64,000 nt of DNA from Salinimicrobium sp963739625 (GTDB lineage: Bacteria; Bacteroidota; Bacteroidia; Flavobacteriales; Flavobacteriaceae), in contig CAVUAU010000011.1 in assembly GCA_963739625.1 (NCBI GenBank), positions 558,001-622,000 on the forward strand. Reading direction: 5' to 3'. The translations under genes were made by a program, and so were the position numbers. The notes under the pieces were generated by a model. The model worked only from the letters and a program-made list of their open reading frames with translations, was not told the DNA's origin and ran no database searches. Positions 26,984 through 35,531 of this stretch are shown here, one piece after another (within the stretch, counting starts at the first letter, position 1; every line of letters begins with the position of its first letter).

Positions 26984-29081
26984 TTACTTAGCCATGATGA
27001 ACTTTTCAGTAGATCTGCCATCTGCAGTGCTCAGTTTGGAAATATAAGTTCCCGAAGGGAGGCCGCTTCTGTCAAACATTACACTGTAATCCAGGTTAGC
27101 TCCAGCGAAATCGTCATAAAGAGTAGCCAGATGCCTACCTGAAAAATCATAGATTTCCAGCAGCACCTGTGAATCTGCATTCATCCTGAAACTAATCTGG
27201 GTTTGGTCCACCACAGGGTTAGGGGCCACTGCATAGGTTTCAAGAGTTTCGGGAGATAAGGCGAGGGTTTGAATGGAAGCCATGTTGGATGTTGGCATTT
27301 GCCCAACGTATAAAGGTCTCATCATGTCGTGGTCCTCGTGAGAAAGTATATGGCAGTGCCATACATATTCACCTTTTTTATCGAAGAAAGCCTTTACCCT
27401 GGCTACCTCACCGGGATAAACGATAAAGGTATCTTTACGACCGGCATTCTCTGCAGCCGGAGGTTTAGGGCTTCCCTGTAGTCTTATTACAGGTGTCGTA
27501 AGTGGAGTGAGTGCAGTGCCAAAAACTGTTCTTTTTACGTCAAATTTTTGGGTGTTAATTACCTGAAAATGCACCAAATGTAAATGAATGGGATGCGCAT
27601 CTGGAGTAGTGTTATATATTACCCATTCCTCAGTGGCTACCAAGATCTGGATTTTCGGTAATGTCATCCATAAATTGAAGTGCGCCTTTTTCGGCAGTAC
27701 CAAGCGAGGGTAAAAGTCGGCCGTATTCATCTACTTGTTCAAAGAGGACAAGTTTTCGCGGGCTGGTAGTGTTTACAGCTGCCTGAGAGACAATGGCAGG
27801 AGTCTCCCGCAAAGAGATAGGCATTTTACTCAGGTCTGGGGCAGTAAGATTTAGTCCTACTCTAAAGGCCATGATCTGTCCGCTGGTTTCTGGATTAACA
27901 ACAGCACCAAAAGGAAAAGGCGAACGGGCAGTGTTTTTCATGATGAGATTTTGCCCTGGTACAGTTGAAAAATCAACAATGACATCAACTCTTTCCCCGG
28001 GACCTATTAAAAGGGTATTTCTAAGGACGGGAGCCGGCAGTAAACCACCGTCAGATCCAATTTGATTAAAATCTACACCGGGAATTTTCAGGTTATAAAA
28101 CCTGGAATCGGAACCATTAAGTAGTCTAAGTCTATACTTTCTTGGCTGTACATCCAGGAAGGGCCAGGTTTTTCCGTTCACAAGGATAAATTCTCCAAAG
28201 GTCTCGGGCAGAATAGAATTATAAAGAATTGTGGGTTGGCCGGGAAGGGGATTGAGAACCGTAAATTGAGGCATGTTATCGTAAACCAGTTGCCCATTAA
28301 TATCAAAGCTCCTGTCCTGGATCACCAAGGGAACCTCAAATTCTCCTTTAGGAAGGTCAAGAGAATTTTCCCAGGAGTCCCTCAACAGGTAGAATCCTGC
28401 AAGCCCTGCATAGACATTCAAGCGGGTGATCCCAATGGTATGGTCGTGGTACCAAAGGGTAGCTGCTTCCTGTGAGTTTTCATAGGTAAATTTTCCCTTG
28501 TTCTTATAATAATTTGATCCGGTGTACTTATGCCCCGGTGTATACCAGGATTCGGGATGGCCATCACTGTCGGCATCGGTATGGCCGCCGTGCAAATGTG
28601 TGATGGTAGGAATTCCGTTAAAGCTTTGGTTAGGACCGGGTAGTTTTCCCCCCATGTCGGTTCCTGCCCAATGAATATTTTCATCTATAGCAAAAAGATG
28701 TTTTTCGGGCAGTTCATTAATCCAATCCACGGTAATAGCTTCTCCCGAAATGGCTTCAATAGTAGGCCCGGGATAGGTGATGCTCATAATGTCGGGGCCA
28801 TAACCCCATACTCTGGTTACTTTACCAAAGGATTTATTGCCCACGACATCAAATAGACCTAAGTCCTGAGTGGTTTCCTGGATATTGACTTCGTAATTAT
28901 TTCCACCAGGAGCTGTTGGTTGCAAAACTGACGGAAAAGGCAAGGGATTAACAAACTTAGGATGTGATACGGGATCGAGAGAATTCTGCGGCAATGCTAC
29001 TTTTTGAGAAAATAACTGCCCTGCAAACAAGAAGCTGAACAACAGGAAAAGCTTCATTACAAAAGGTAAAACTTTTTTCAT
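26984..29081 (-). pseudogene. Secreted multicopper oxidase (CotA/CueO-like) with T9SS C-terminal domain, one frameshift
   Basis: A large exported laccase-type oxidase. The preferred start (29081, MKKVLPFVMKLFLLFSFLFAG) gives a signal peptide; an in-frame ATG at 29168 would add 29 residues and lie almost at the predicted transcript start. Copper ligands are visible in order: HLHGGHTD, WYHDHTIG, then in the second frame HPIHLHLVHF and the T1 block WHCHILSHEDHDMM. The end (VAPNPVVDQTQISF to STEKFIMAK) is a type IX secretion sorting domain, so it is probably released or surface-bound. The frames join when one base at about 27638 is removed (ENPDLG to ATEEWVIYNTT), giving about 698 residues. I read the break as a sequence error. 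An FNR-type box lies upstream. It is not NirK-like. Confidence 0.87.
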
Positions 29082-29181
29082 AACGATGAAATTAGATTGA
29101 ACAAAAGGGGAGAAACAAAAGAATAGAGAGGGGAAGGGGCCCTGTGGAGGAACAAGATGAAAAATCACGTGGGGAATGACT

Positions 29182-29224
29182 TAAAAGTACGATGAAAAAA
29201 ATTCCCGAGAACTGATCTGAATCA
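29182..29224 (-). promoter_or_regulatory. FNR-type box plus -7 element for the multicopper oxidase
   Basis: On the minus strand TGATTCAGATCA (29224-29213) is followed by exactly 23 bases and then TACTTTTA (29189-29182), which matches TAnnTTT. The predicted start of transcription lies near 29175, leaving a leader of about 95 bases before the start codon at 29081. Bases 29082-29458 between the two divergent genes hold this promoter and the fhs promoter and no gene. Confidence 0.62.
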
Positions 29225-29359
29225 TATTTTTTTGAGTTATATTATTAAATTTCAGTTAGTTGTATTTATTATTACTTAATATACAATTACTTCTCGCCAA
29301 AGAAACTCCTTTCCTTTTTTCAGGGACCAAATCGTCTAAACAAATCTTTCTCTCAGAAC

Positions 29360-29402
29360 TGATTTTAGTCATTATTTCCGCCGTTCTTTCTTCGGAATTT
29401 TG
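29360..29402 (+). promoter_or_regulatory. FNR-type box plus -7 element for formate-THF ligase
   Basis: TGATTTTAGTCA (29360-29371; half-sites TGAT and GTCA) is followed by exactly 23 bases and GAATTTTG (29395-29402), which agrees with TAnnTTTG at all but the first base. The fhs start codon follows at 29459. Confidence 0.6.
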
Positions 29403-29458
29403 CCATGTAAGAGATAAACGAAAACGTTTTCTTAAACCGCAAAGTACAACCGCCTATT

Positions 29459-31144
29459 ATGAAAAATACACAAGCCCTAAGTGACCTTGAAATTGCTCAA
29501 CAAGTAGAACTAAAACACATTTCGACAATTGCAGAAAAATTAGGCTTGATGCCCGATGATATCGAGATGTACGGGAAGTATAAAGCGAAAATCCCGCTTT
29601 CATTCATCGACAAAGAAAAGGTCAAAAATGCGAATCTCATTCTGGTTTCAGCTATTTCCCCCACACCGGCGGGAGAAGGTAAAACCACGGTATCAATTGG
29701 CCTTTCGGAAGCACTAAACCGTCTTGGAAAGAAAACAACCGTTGTTTTACGAGAGCCTTCTCTTGGTCCTGTCTTCGGAATTAAAGGTGGAGCCACCGGG
29801 GGAGGATTTTCACAGGTGCTTCCCATGGAGGACATCAACCTGCATTTTACGGGAGATTTTTCCGCAGTAGAAAAAGCGCATAACCTCCTGGCCGCGATCG
29901 TGGACAACAATATTCAGAGCAAAACGAGAAGCCTGGACCTTGATCCACGCACCATTTCTCTCAAGAGGGTGATGGATGTAAATGACCGGGCGCTAAGAAA
30001 CATTGTCATAGGTCTTGGCGGTACAGGATCCGGTATTCCAAGGGAAAGTGGTTTTGATATTACTGCAGCTTCAGAAATTATGGCGATCATGTGCCTGGCT
30101 GAAAATTTGACCGACCTGAAAAGAAGATTGGGAAACATCTTTATTGGATACACTTTTGACAAACAGCCCGTTTTTGCAAGAGATCTTAACGCCGAAGGTG
30201 CCATGGCCGCGCTTTTAAAAGATGCGCTCAAACCTAACCTGGTGCAAACCATTGAAGGCAATCCCGCGATTATACATTTAGGTCCTTTCGCCAATATTGC
30301 GCAGGGAACAAACTCTGTCATCGCTACAAGGATGGGGATGAGCCTTTCGGACTATACAGTTACGGAAGCCGGCTTCGGATTTGATCTGGGAGCAGAAAAA
30401 TTCCTGGACATTAAATGTCAAAGCGCCGGACTGTCCCCTAAAGCGGTGGTAATTACAACCACTATTAGGGCTTTAAAATACCACGGCGGGGCCAGTTTGA
30501 GCAGTTTGACCATTCCCGATGTAGAAGCGCTCCAAAAAGGGCTTCCTAATCTTGAAAAACATCTCGAGAACGCCAGGTTGTTCGATCTTGTTCCTGTAAT
30601 TGCCATCAACAGGTTTATCTCAGACAGTGAAGAGGAAATTAAGGTGATCAGGGATCTTGCAGACAGGCTGGGAGTGAAGGTCGCTTTAGCCGACGGCTGG
30701 GCCAGAGGTGGCGAAGGTGCTTTAGAGCTGGCTCAAAAAGTCATTGAAGTGGTGGAAGCAAACGAGCACGAGTTCAAACCTCTTTATGAATGGGATTCTG
30801 CTGTAATTACAAAGGTGGAAACCATTGCTACAAAGATCTACGGGGCTCAAAAAGTGGAGTTTGGTCCTAAGGCCAGGAAAGACCTCAAAAAGATACACGA
30901 CCTGGGATTGGAACACCTGCCGGTGTGTATCGCAAAAACACAAAAATCATTATCAGACGACCCGACTCTCCTGGGCAGGCCACAGGGATTTACCCTCAAT
31001 GTAAGGGAGATAGAAATAGCTTCGGGTGCCGGATTTTTAATCCCAATCACGGGAGACATGATGCGAATGCCGGGCTTACCCGCTGTGCCGGCTTCAGAAA
31101 GAATAGATATAGACATTGAAGGAAATATTTCGGGGCTGGTTTAA
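29459..31144 (+). CDS. fhs: Formate--tetrahydrofolate ligase
   Basis: A 561-residue cytosolic enzyme that makes 10-formyl-tetrahydrofolate from formate, THF and ATP, feeding purine synthesis and initiator tRNA formylation. The P-loop TPAGEGKTT is at residues 69-77. The family blocks EPSLGPVFGIKGGATGGG, FTGDFSAVEKAHNLLAA and the C-terminal TGDMMRMPGLP are present. The length is normal (about 555). It stands alone, with an FNR-type promoter upstream (29360-29402) and a terminator behind. Regulation by an FNR-like protein would fit formate use when oxygen is low, which is inference. Confidence 0.96.
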   Translation: MKNTQALSDLEIAQQVELKHISTIAEKLGLMPDDIEMYGKYKAKIPLSFIDKEKVKNANLILVSAISPTPAGEGKTTVSIGLSEALNRLGKKTTVVLREPSLGPVFGIKGGATGGGFSQVLPMEDINLHFTGDFSAVEKAHNLLAAIVDNNIQSKTRSLDLDPRTISLKRVMDVNDRALRNIVIGLGGTGSGIPRESGFDITAASEIMAIMCLAENLTDLKRRLGNIFIGYTFDKQPVFARDLNAEGAMAALLKDALKPNLVQTIEGNPAIIHLGPFANIAQGTNSVIATRMGMSLSDYTVTEAGFGFDLGAEKFLDIKCQSAGLSPKAVVITTTIRALKYHGGASLSSLTIPDVEALQKGLPNLEKHLENARLFDLVPVIAINRFISDSEEEIKVIRDLADRLGVKVALADGWARGGEGALELAQKVIEVVEANEHEFKPLYEWDSAVITKVETIATKIYGAQKVEFGPKARKDLKKIHDLGLEHLPVCIAKTQKSLSDDPTLLGRPQGFTLNVREIEIASGAGFLIPITGDMMRMPGLPAVPASERIDIDIEGNISGLV

Positions 31145-31166
31145 AGGGCAAGATCTACTCCTTCAG

Positions 31167-31200
31167 AAAAAGGCGGTATCCAGGTGGGTTCCGCCTTTTT
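31167..31200 (+). terminator. Intrinsic terminator of fhs
   Basis: A 10-bp stem AAAAAGGCGG / CCGCCTTTTT with a 14-base loop and a trailing T-run, 22 bases behind the fhs stop. Confidence 0.85.
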
Positions 31201-31356
31201 GTTTTTCAAGAGCGGCTACTTCGGTTTCAAAAAAGTAATAAATCCAGTTATTCCGCGGGAAAAGGCTACTCCTGTTAAATTAATTTTTGCTAGCTTTATT
31301 TGGGTTCCACGTAACGGAATTTCATCTAATTTTGATAAAACTTTTCTTACTTTTTA

Positions 31357-32814
31357 ATGAAGAAATACATTGTTGTAAATAAACCCGAGAAGTGGAAGAT
31401 CTACCTTGAGAACATCGAGATCATTTCCGCCAGGGATTATCTTACAAATCCTCATTTTTCGCACCTTAAGAAGGCGAGGATCTTTAACTTGTGTAAAGAT
31501 TATTCCTACCAGTCCAAAGGCTATTATGTTTCTCTTTTAGCCGAAGCCCGTGGGCATCTGGCTATTCCAACAATCATGAACCTCGTTGACCTGCGCGAGC
31601 CGGTGTTGGTGAGAATTATTTCTGAAGAATTTGATGATCTCATACAAAAGAGCCTGAAGGGCATAAAATCTTCAGAATTCACATTGAGTATCTACTTTGG
31701 GCAAAATGTGGCTCAAAAATACAGGGAACTAAGTGCTATGTTTCACCGGCACTTCCAAATACCTTTTTTGAGGGTAAAGTTCCAGTACAACAACAAATGG
31801 ACGATCAAATCTATAAAAGCGCTTTCTGAAGCCGAGATCCCCGCCGAACACAAAGAAATGATGTGGCAGTTTGCCGTGCAGTATTTTGGGAAGAAGCGCT
31901 ACGATACACCAAAAGCTGAAAGTTACGAATATGACCTGGCCATTCTTGTGCAGCAAAATGATCCTGCACCGCCCAGTAACCAAAAGGCGTTGAAACGTTT
32001 TGCCGAACTGGCCGAGAAAATGAACTTTTACGTGGAATTTGTGTCACCAAAAGAGCTTTCCCGGCTGTCTGCCTTTGATGCGTTATTGATTAGGCAAAGT
32101 ACCGAGGTCAACAACGAGGCCTACGCCTTTGCACGAAAAGCGCAACAGGAAGACATTGCCATTGTCGATTATCCGGATGCTATCCTCAAGTGCTGCAACA
32201 AAGTTTTTATGGCTGAAGCTCTTGAAAATGCCGGAATTCCTACTCCTAAGACAGTGATTGTACATAAGGACAACAGGAATTCGGTCATTGAGAAGACAGG
32301 GCTGCCATTAGTGCTTAAATCCCCCGATTCTACCTTTTCTTTTGGTGTCAAAAAAGCCAAAACCGAAGAAGAATATGAAAACCTGGTTTCAGAAATGCTG
32401 AAGAAATCTGAGCTGGTCATTGCCCAGGAATACACTCCTTCAGACTATGACTGGCGCATTGGTATCCTTGACGAAAAACCATTGTACGCCTGTCGTTACT
32501 ATATGGCCAAGGGCCACTGGCAGATCTATAACTGGAATGCTAAAAAGAAAGACGACCGTGACGGCAATGCAGATTGTATGGCTATTGAAGATGTACCAAA
32601 AAAGATCCTGGACGTGGCACTAAAATCTGCTAAGCTTATGGGAAAAGGGCTTTATGGCATTGATGTAAAAGAAGTTAACGGAAAACCGCTTGTGATAGAG
32701 ATCAACGACAATCCAAATATAGATTTTGGTGTAGAAGACGGGTTCTACGGCGATAAGGTTTATAAAGAAATTCTGCTGGCCCTAAAAAGCCGCCTTGAAA
32801 AACGATCTGAATGA
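31357..32814 (+). CDS. RimK-like ATP-grasp ligase with RLAN N-terminal domain
   Basis: A 485-residue cytosolic amidoligase. Residues 1-200 match the RimK-like ATP-grasp N-terminal (RLAN) type of domain. The rest is an ATP-grasp fold of the RimK group: DALLIRQSTEVNNEAYAFAR, DYPDAILKCCNKVFMAEAL, LVLKSPDSTFSFGVKKA for ATP binding, and the metal-binding EINDNPNIDFGVEDG near 450. Such enzymes join an amino acid to a carboxylate or peptide with ATP. The substrate is unknown. It overlaps the next gene by 4 bases (ATGA), and with the two genes behind it forms a tight operon. TAATTTTG at 31327-31334 is a possible -7 box. Confidence 0.86.
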   Translation: MKKYIVVNKPEKWKIYLENIEIISARDYLTNPHFSHLKKARIFNLCKDYSYQSKGYYVSLLAEARGHLAIPTIMNLVDLREPVLVRIISEEFDDLIQKSLKGIKSSEFTLSIYFGQNVAQKYRELSAMFHRHFQIPFLRVKFQYNNKWTIKSIKALSEAEIPAEHKEMMWQFAVQYFGKKRYDTPKAESYEYDLAILVQQNDPAPPSNQKALKRFAELAEKMNFYVEFVSPKELSRLSAFDALLIRQSTEVNNEAYAFARKAQQEDIAIVDYPDAILKCCNKVFMAEALENAGIPTPKTVIVHKDNRNSVIEKTGLPLVLKSPDSTFSFGVKKAKTEEEYENLVSEMLKKSELVIAQEYTPSDYDWRIGILDEKPLYACRYYMAKGHWQIYNWNAKKKDDRDGNADCMAIEDVPKKILDVALKSAKLMGKGLYGIDVKEVNGKPLVIEINDNPNIDFGVEDGFYGDKVYKEILLALKSRLEKRSE

Positions 32815-34058
32815 GTTATCACCTTTTTGAAGTTTTCGGGATTGAGCTGGAATATATGCTGGTGAGCTCCAAAGATCTTAAGATTGATCCTATTGTAGAT
32901 AAACTGCTCACCAGGAAAAACGGTACACTTACCTCAGATGTTGAGAATGGCAAGATTGAGTGGAGCAATGAACTGGTGGCACACGTAGTGGAGCTAAAGA
33001 CCAATGGGCCAACAGCCGATCTTGATTCGCTCGACCAACTTTTTGCCGAAAACATCACCGAAATGAACCTCCTGCTGGAGGAATTTGGTGCCTTTTTGAT
33101 GCCTACGGCCTCCCATCCTCTTATGGATCCCGCAAAGGAAATGCGGCTCTGGCAGCACAACTACAGCAAGATCTACGCCCTTTACAATCGTATTTTCGAC
33201 TGTCGCGGCCACGGCTGGAGCAACGTGCAGAGCATGCATATCAACCTGCCTTTTTATGACGACAGCGAGTTTGAAAAGTTGCATGCGGCTATAAGGGTCC
33301 TTCTGCCTATAATTCCTGCCCTGAGTGCCAGTTCACCAATTTTCGAAGGTAAGAACACCGGATACAAAGATGCCCGGATGCATGTCTATAAAACGAATCA
33401 AAAGGAGATCCCGCAAATGACGGGGAAAGTAATTCCCGAACAACTTTTTTCACGTGAGGCTTACTTTAATGGCATTTTTGAGCCTATTAACAAAGCCATT
33501 CGGCCTTTTGATGAGGAGCGTATTCTGGATCACCACTTTTTGAACTCCAGAGGTGCCATTGCACGATTTGATCGTAATGCTATTGAGATAAGGGTGATTG
33601 ACCTTCAGGAATGTCCAAAAGCCGACCTTGCTATCGCAATATTCATTATCGAAGTCTTAAAACTGCTGGTAAGCGAGGAGCTGGTGTCGCTGGAGGATCA
33701 AAAGCAGTGGCACGAAAATGAGCTTTTTGAGATCTTTGATCTCGTGATCAAAGATGCGGAATCAACAGTGCTCAAAAATGAGAAATATCTGGCCCTTTTT
33801 GACCTGCCGGCAACAGCGACTGCAGCAGAGGTTTGGAAGAAACTGTATGCCCTGGTTCGGGAGAACATTTCTGAAAAACACAGGGAAACCATAGAATTTC
33901 TTTTGGAGCATGGCAGCCTTTCCACCAGGATATTACAGACAGTGGGGCAAACTCCTTCGGAAGAAAAAATAAAAGAAACCTACAGGCAACTGGCAAATTG
34001 TCTGGCAACTAACCAGCTCTTTATGCCCGCTGCATTTGAACAGGCAGCTTTAAATTAG
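32811..34058 (+). CDS. Glutamate-cysteine ligase family 2 (GCS2) amidoligase
   Basis: A 415-residue cytosolic ligase of the GCS2/YbdK superfamily with a glutamine-synthetase-like fold. Visible blocks are FGIELEYMLV at the start (metal-binding Glu), HVVELKTNGPTADLDSL, GWSNVQSMHINLPF, LSASSPIFEGKNTGYKDARMHVY, and NAIEIRVIDLQECPKADLAIA. The family makes gamma-glutamyl or related amide bonds with ATP. The start is coupled by ATGA overlap to the RimK-like gene, and 6 bases separate it from the third gene. The shared operon suggests that the two ligases add successive residues to one product, which is inference. Confidence 0.87.
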   Translation: MSYHLFEVFGIELEYMLVSSKDLKIDPIVDKLLTRKNGTLTSDVENGKIEWSNELVAHVVELKTNGPTADLDSLDQLFAENITEMNLLLEEFGAFLMPTASHPLMDPAKEMRLWQHNYSKIYALYNRIFDCRGHGWSNVQSMHINLPFYDDSEFEKLHAAIRVLLPIIPALSASSPIFEGKNTGYKDARMHVYKTNQKEIPQMTGKVIPEQLFSREAYFNGIFEPINKAIRPFDEERILDHHFLNSRGAIARFDRNAIEIRVIDLQECPKADLAIAIFIIEVLKLLVSEELVSLEDQKQWHENELFEIFDLVIKDAESTVLKNEKYLALFDLPATATAAEVWKKLYALVRENISEKHRETIEFLLEHGSLSTRILQTVGQTPSEEKIKETYRQLANCLATNQLFMPAAFEQAALN

Positions 34059-34064
34059 GTTAAG

Positions 34065-34760
34065 ATGAAGTTGATCCTCACTTGCGAGCATGGGGGAAAT
34101 GATATTCCCGAACAATATTCCACTTTATTTGAGGAGGCAGGGGAGCAGCTCAATTCACACCGCGGGTATGATCCCGGTGCTTTGGATCTTTTCCTGCAAT
34201 TAAAAGAACTTGCCGACTTTGAAATTTATCAAACCCAAAGCCGGTTACTTGTTGAGCTGAACCGGTCTCTGCATCACAAACAGTTGTTCTCACAGTTTAC
34301 AGCAAAACTTCCAGAATCTTCCAAAACTGCCATTTTAGAACAATTCTACTTCCCCTACAGAGAGAAGGTAGAGCAGGAGGTTTCGAAATTTGTAAAGCAG
34401 GGGGAAAGAGTATTGCACCTCTCGGTCCACAGTTTTACGCCGGTCCTGGACGGGGAGGTTCGTAACGCAGATGTGGGTTTGCTTTTTGACCCGAAGAGGC
34501 GGGAAGAGAAGGAGTTCTGCAGAAGCTTCAAAAATGCCATTTTAGAGCAGGATCCTAAAATAAATGTCCGATTCAATTATCCTTACCTGGGCACTGCCGA
34601 CGGATTTACAACCTTTCTAAGAAAAAGGTTTCCTACCGGCTACTGTGGAATAGAACTGGAAGTCAACCAAAAGTTTGTAGTTGAGAATAAAATGGATCCT
34701 AAAATTAAAGAAGCTATTTTTAAAGCACTTCGCGAGCTTCTCGAAGAGGAAACCTTCTGA
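34065..34760 (+). CDS. N-formylglutamate amidohydrolase-like zinc hydrolase
   Basis: A 231-residue cytosolic enzyme of the FGase (HutG-type) superfamily. Landmarks are LTCEHGGNDIPEQY near the start (Glu and His for zinc), HRGYDPGALDLFLQL, LLVELNRSLHH, LHLSVHSFTPVL, and GYCGIELEVNQKF near the C terminus. Family members hydrolyse N-formyl or N-acyl amides of glutamate or aspartate. No other histidine-degradation genes are present, so a role in that pathway is unlikely; it probably trims or turns over the product of the two ligases upstream. It is the last gene of the operon, with a strong terminator behind it. Confidence 0.85.
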   Translation: MKLILTCEHGGNDIPEQYSTLFEEAGEQLNSHRGYDPGALDLFLQLKELADFEIYQTQSRLLVELNRSLHHKQLFSQFTAKLPESSKTAILEQFYFPYREKVEQEVSKFVKQGERVLHLSVHSFTPVLDGEVRNADVGLLFDPKRREEKEFCRSFKNAILEQDPKINVRFNYPYLGTADGFTTFLRKRFPTGYCGIELEVNQKFVVENKMDPKIKEAIFKALRELLEEETF

Positions 34761-34779
34761 AAAATATAATAGCAGAAAT

Positions 34780-34808
34780 AAAAAAAGCGGGAATCTCCCG
34801 CTTTTTTT
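34780..34808. terminator. Bidirectional intrinsic terminator
   Basis: A 13-bp perfect stem AAAAAAAGCGGGA / TCCCGCTTTTTTT with a 3-base loop, between the amidohydrolase (stop 34760) and the convergent OsmC gene (stop 34825). Confidence 0.9.
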
Positions 34809-34824
34809 GTTGCCTGTGGTGAAA

Positions 34825-35235
34825 CTAATTCAAAGAGGAATCCAGAGTAATCTCTGCATTTAAGAGCTTTGAAATAGGACAATTTTCCTTTGCGTGCTGC
34901 ACCAGTTCATCGAATTTTTCCTGCGAAATTCCGTTGACCTTTGCCACCAGGTTAAGGTGAGATTTTTTCACGGTACCATCTTCAAAAGTGATCTCTGCTT
35001 TAGTAGTAAGCTCTGCAGGATCGAAACCTTCTTTAGACAAATTAGCCGAAAGTTGCATGGTGAAACAGCCGGCATGCGCCGCACCAATTAGTTCTTCGGG
35101 ATTTGTTCCTTTTTCATCCTCAAAACGCATTTTGAAGGAGTAAGGAGTTCTATGAAGTACATCACTTTGAGTGGTTAGGTGACCTTTTCCTTCTTTTAAT
35201 GTTCCGTTCCAAACGGCGGTTGCATTTCTTTTCAT
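34825..35235 (-). CDS. OsmC-family peroxiredoxin
   Basis: A 136-residue cytosolic thiol peroxidase that reduces organic hydroperoxides. Both redox cysteines are visible: HAGCFTM near residue 57 and ENCPIS near 121, with the catalytic Arg probably in the N-terminal VWNGTLKEGKG region or nearby. The closing ISKLLNAEITLDSSL is typical of OsmC. A single gene. Bases 35236-35531 upstream contain no gene and only the stem-loop at 35484. Confidence 0.92.
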   Translation of the reverse strand: MKRNATAVWNGTLKEGKGHLTTQSDVLHRTPYSFKMRFEDEKGTNPEELIGAAHAGCFTMQLSANLSKEGFDPAELTTKAEITFEDGTVKKSHLNLVAKVNGISQEKFDELVQHAKENCPISKLLNAEITLDSSLN

Positions 35236-35483
35236 GTTGATGTTGGTTATATTACTTATTTAAAATTGATTAATTATTTTCTATTGATGACAACCTGTAT
35301 CGCTTAGCACCATTAGAACCCGTTTGACTGCCGCCCTTGATGCACAAACTTCGGCGTTTTTCTTGCTTCTACTGATTGTCTTTTAAAGTTCCATAATTTA
35401 CTGAATTCTCAAATGATTCCCGAAGAACTCCAACAGAATTTAACAGCTTCGGTTTTTATCATTTCTCTCAGGGAGAAGTGATA

Positions 35484-35505
35484 ACAGCCCCGGGAAAGGG
35501 GCTGT
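35484..35505. terminator. Stem-loop at the end of the leftward glg operon
   Basis: An 8-bp GC-rich stem ACAGCCCC / GGGGCTGT with loop GGGAAA lies 27 bases beyond the glgB stop. The following T-run on the minus strand is poor, so this may be a rho-assisted terminator or a 3' stabilising hairpin. Confidence 0.55.
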
Positions 35506-35531
35506 CTCAATTAATGTTACTCCATTTATGA

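Noticed and set aside
26984..29168. Copper nitrite reductase (NirK) as an identity for the multicopper oxidase
   Set aside because: The four copper-ligand blocks HLHGGH, WYHDH, HPIHLH and WHCHILSHE are those of three-domain laccase-type oxidases. NirK is shorter and has a different ligand pattern.
34065..34760. HutG of histidine degradation
   Set aside because: No hutH, hutU or hutI is present, and the gene is tightly joined to two amidoligase genes.
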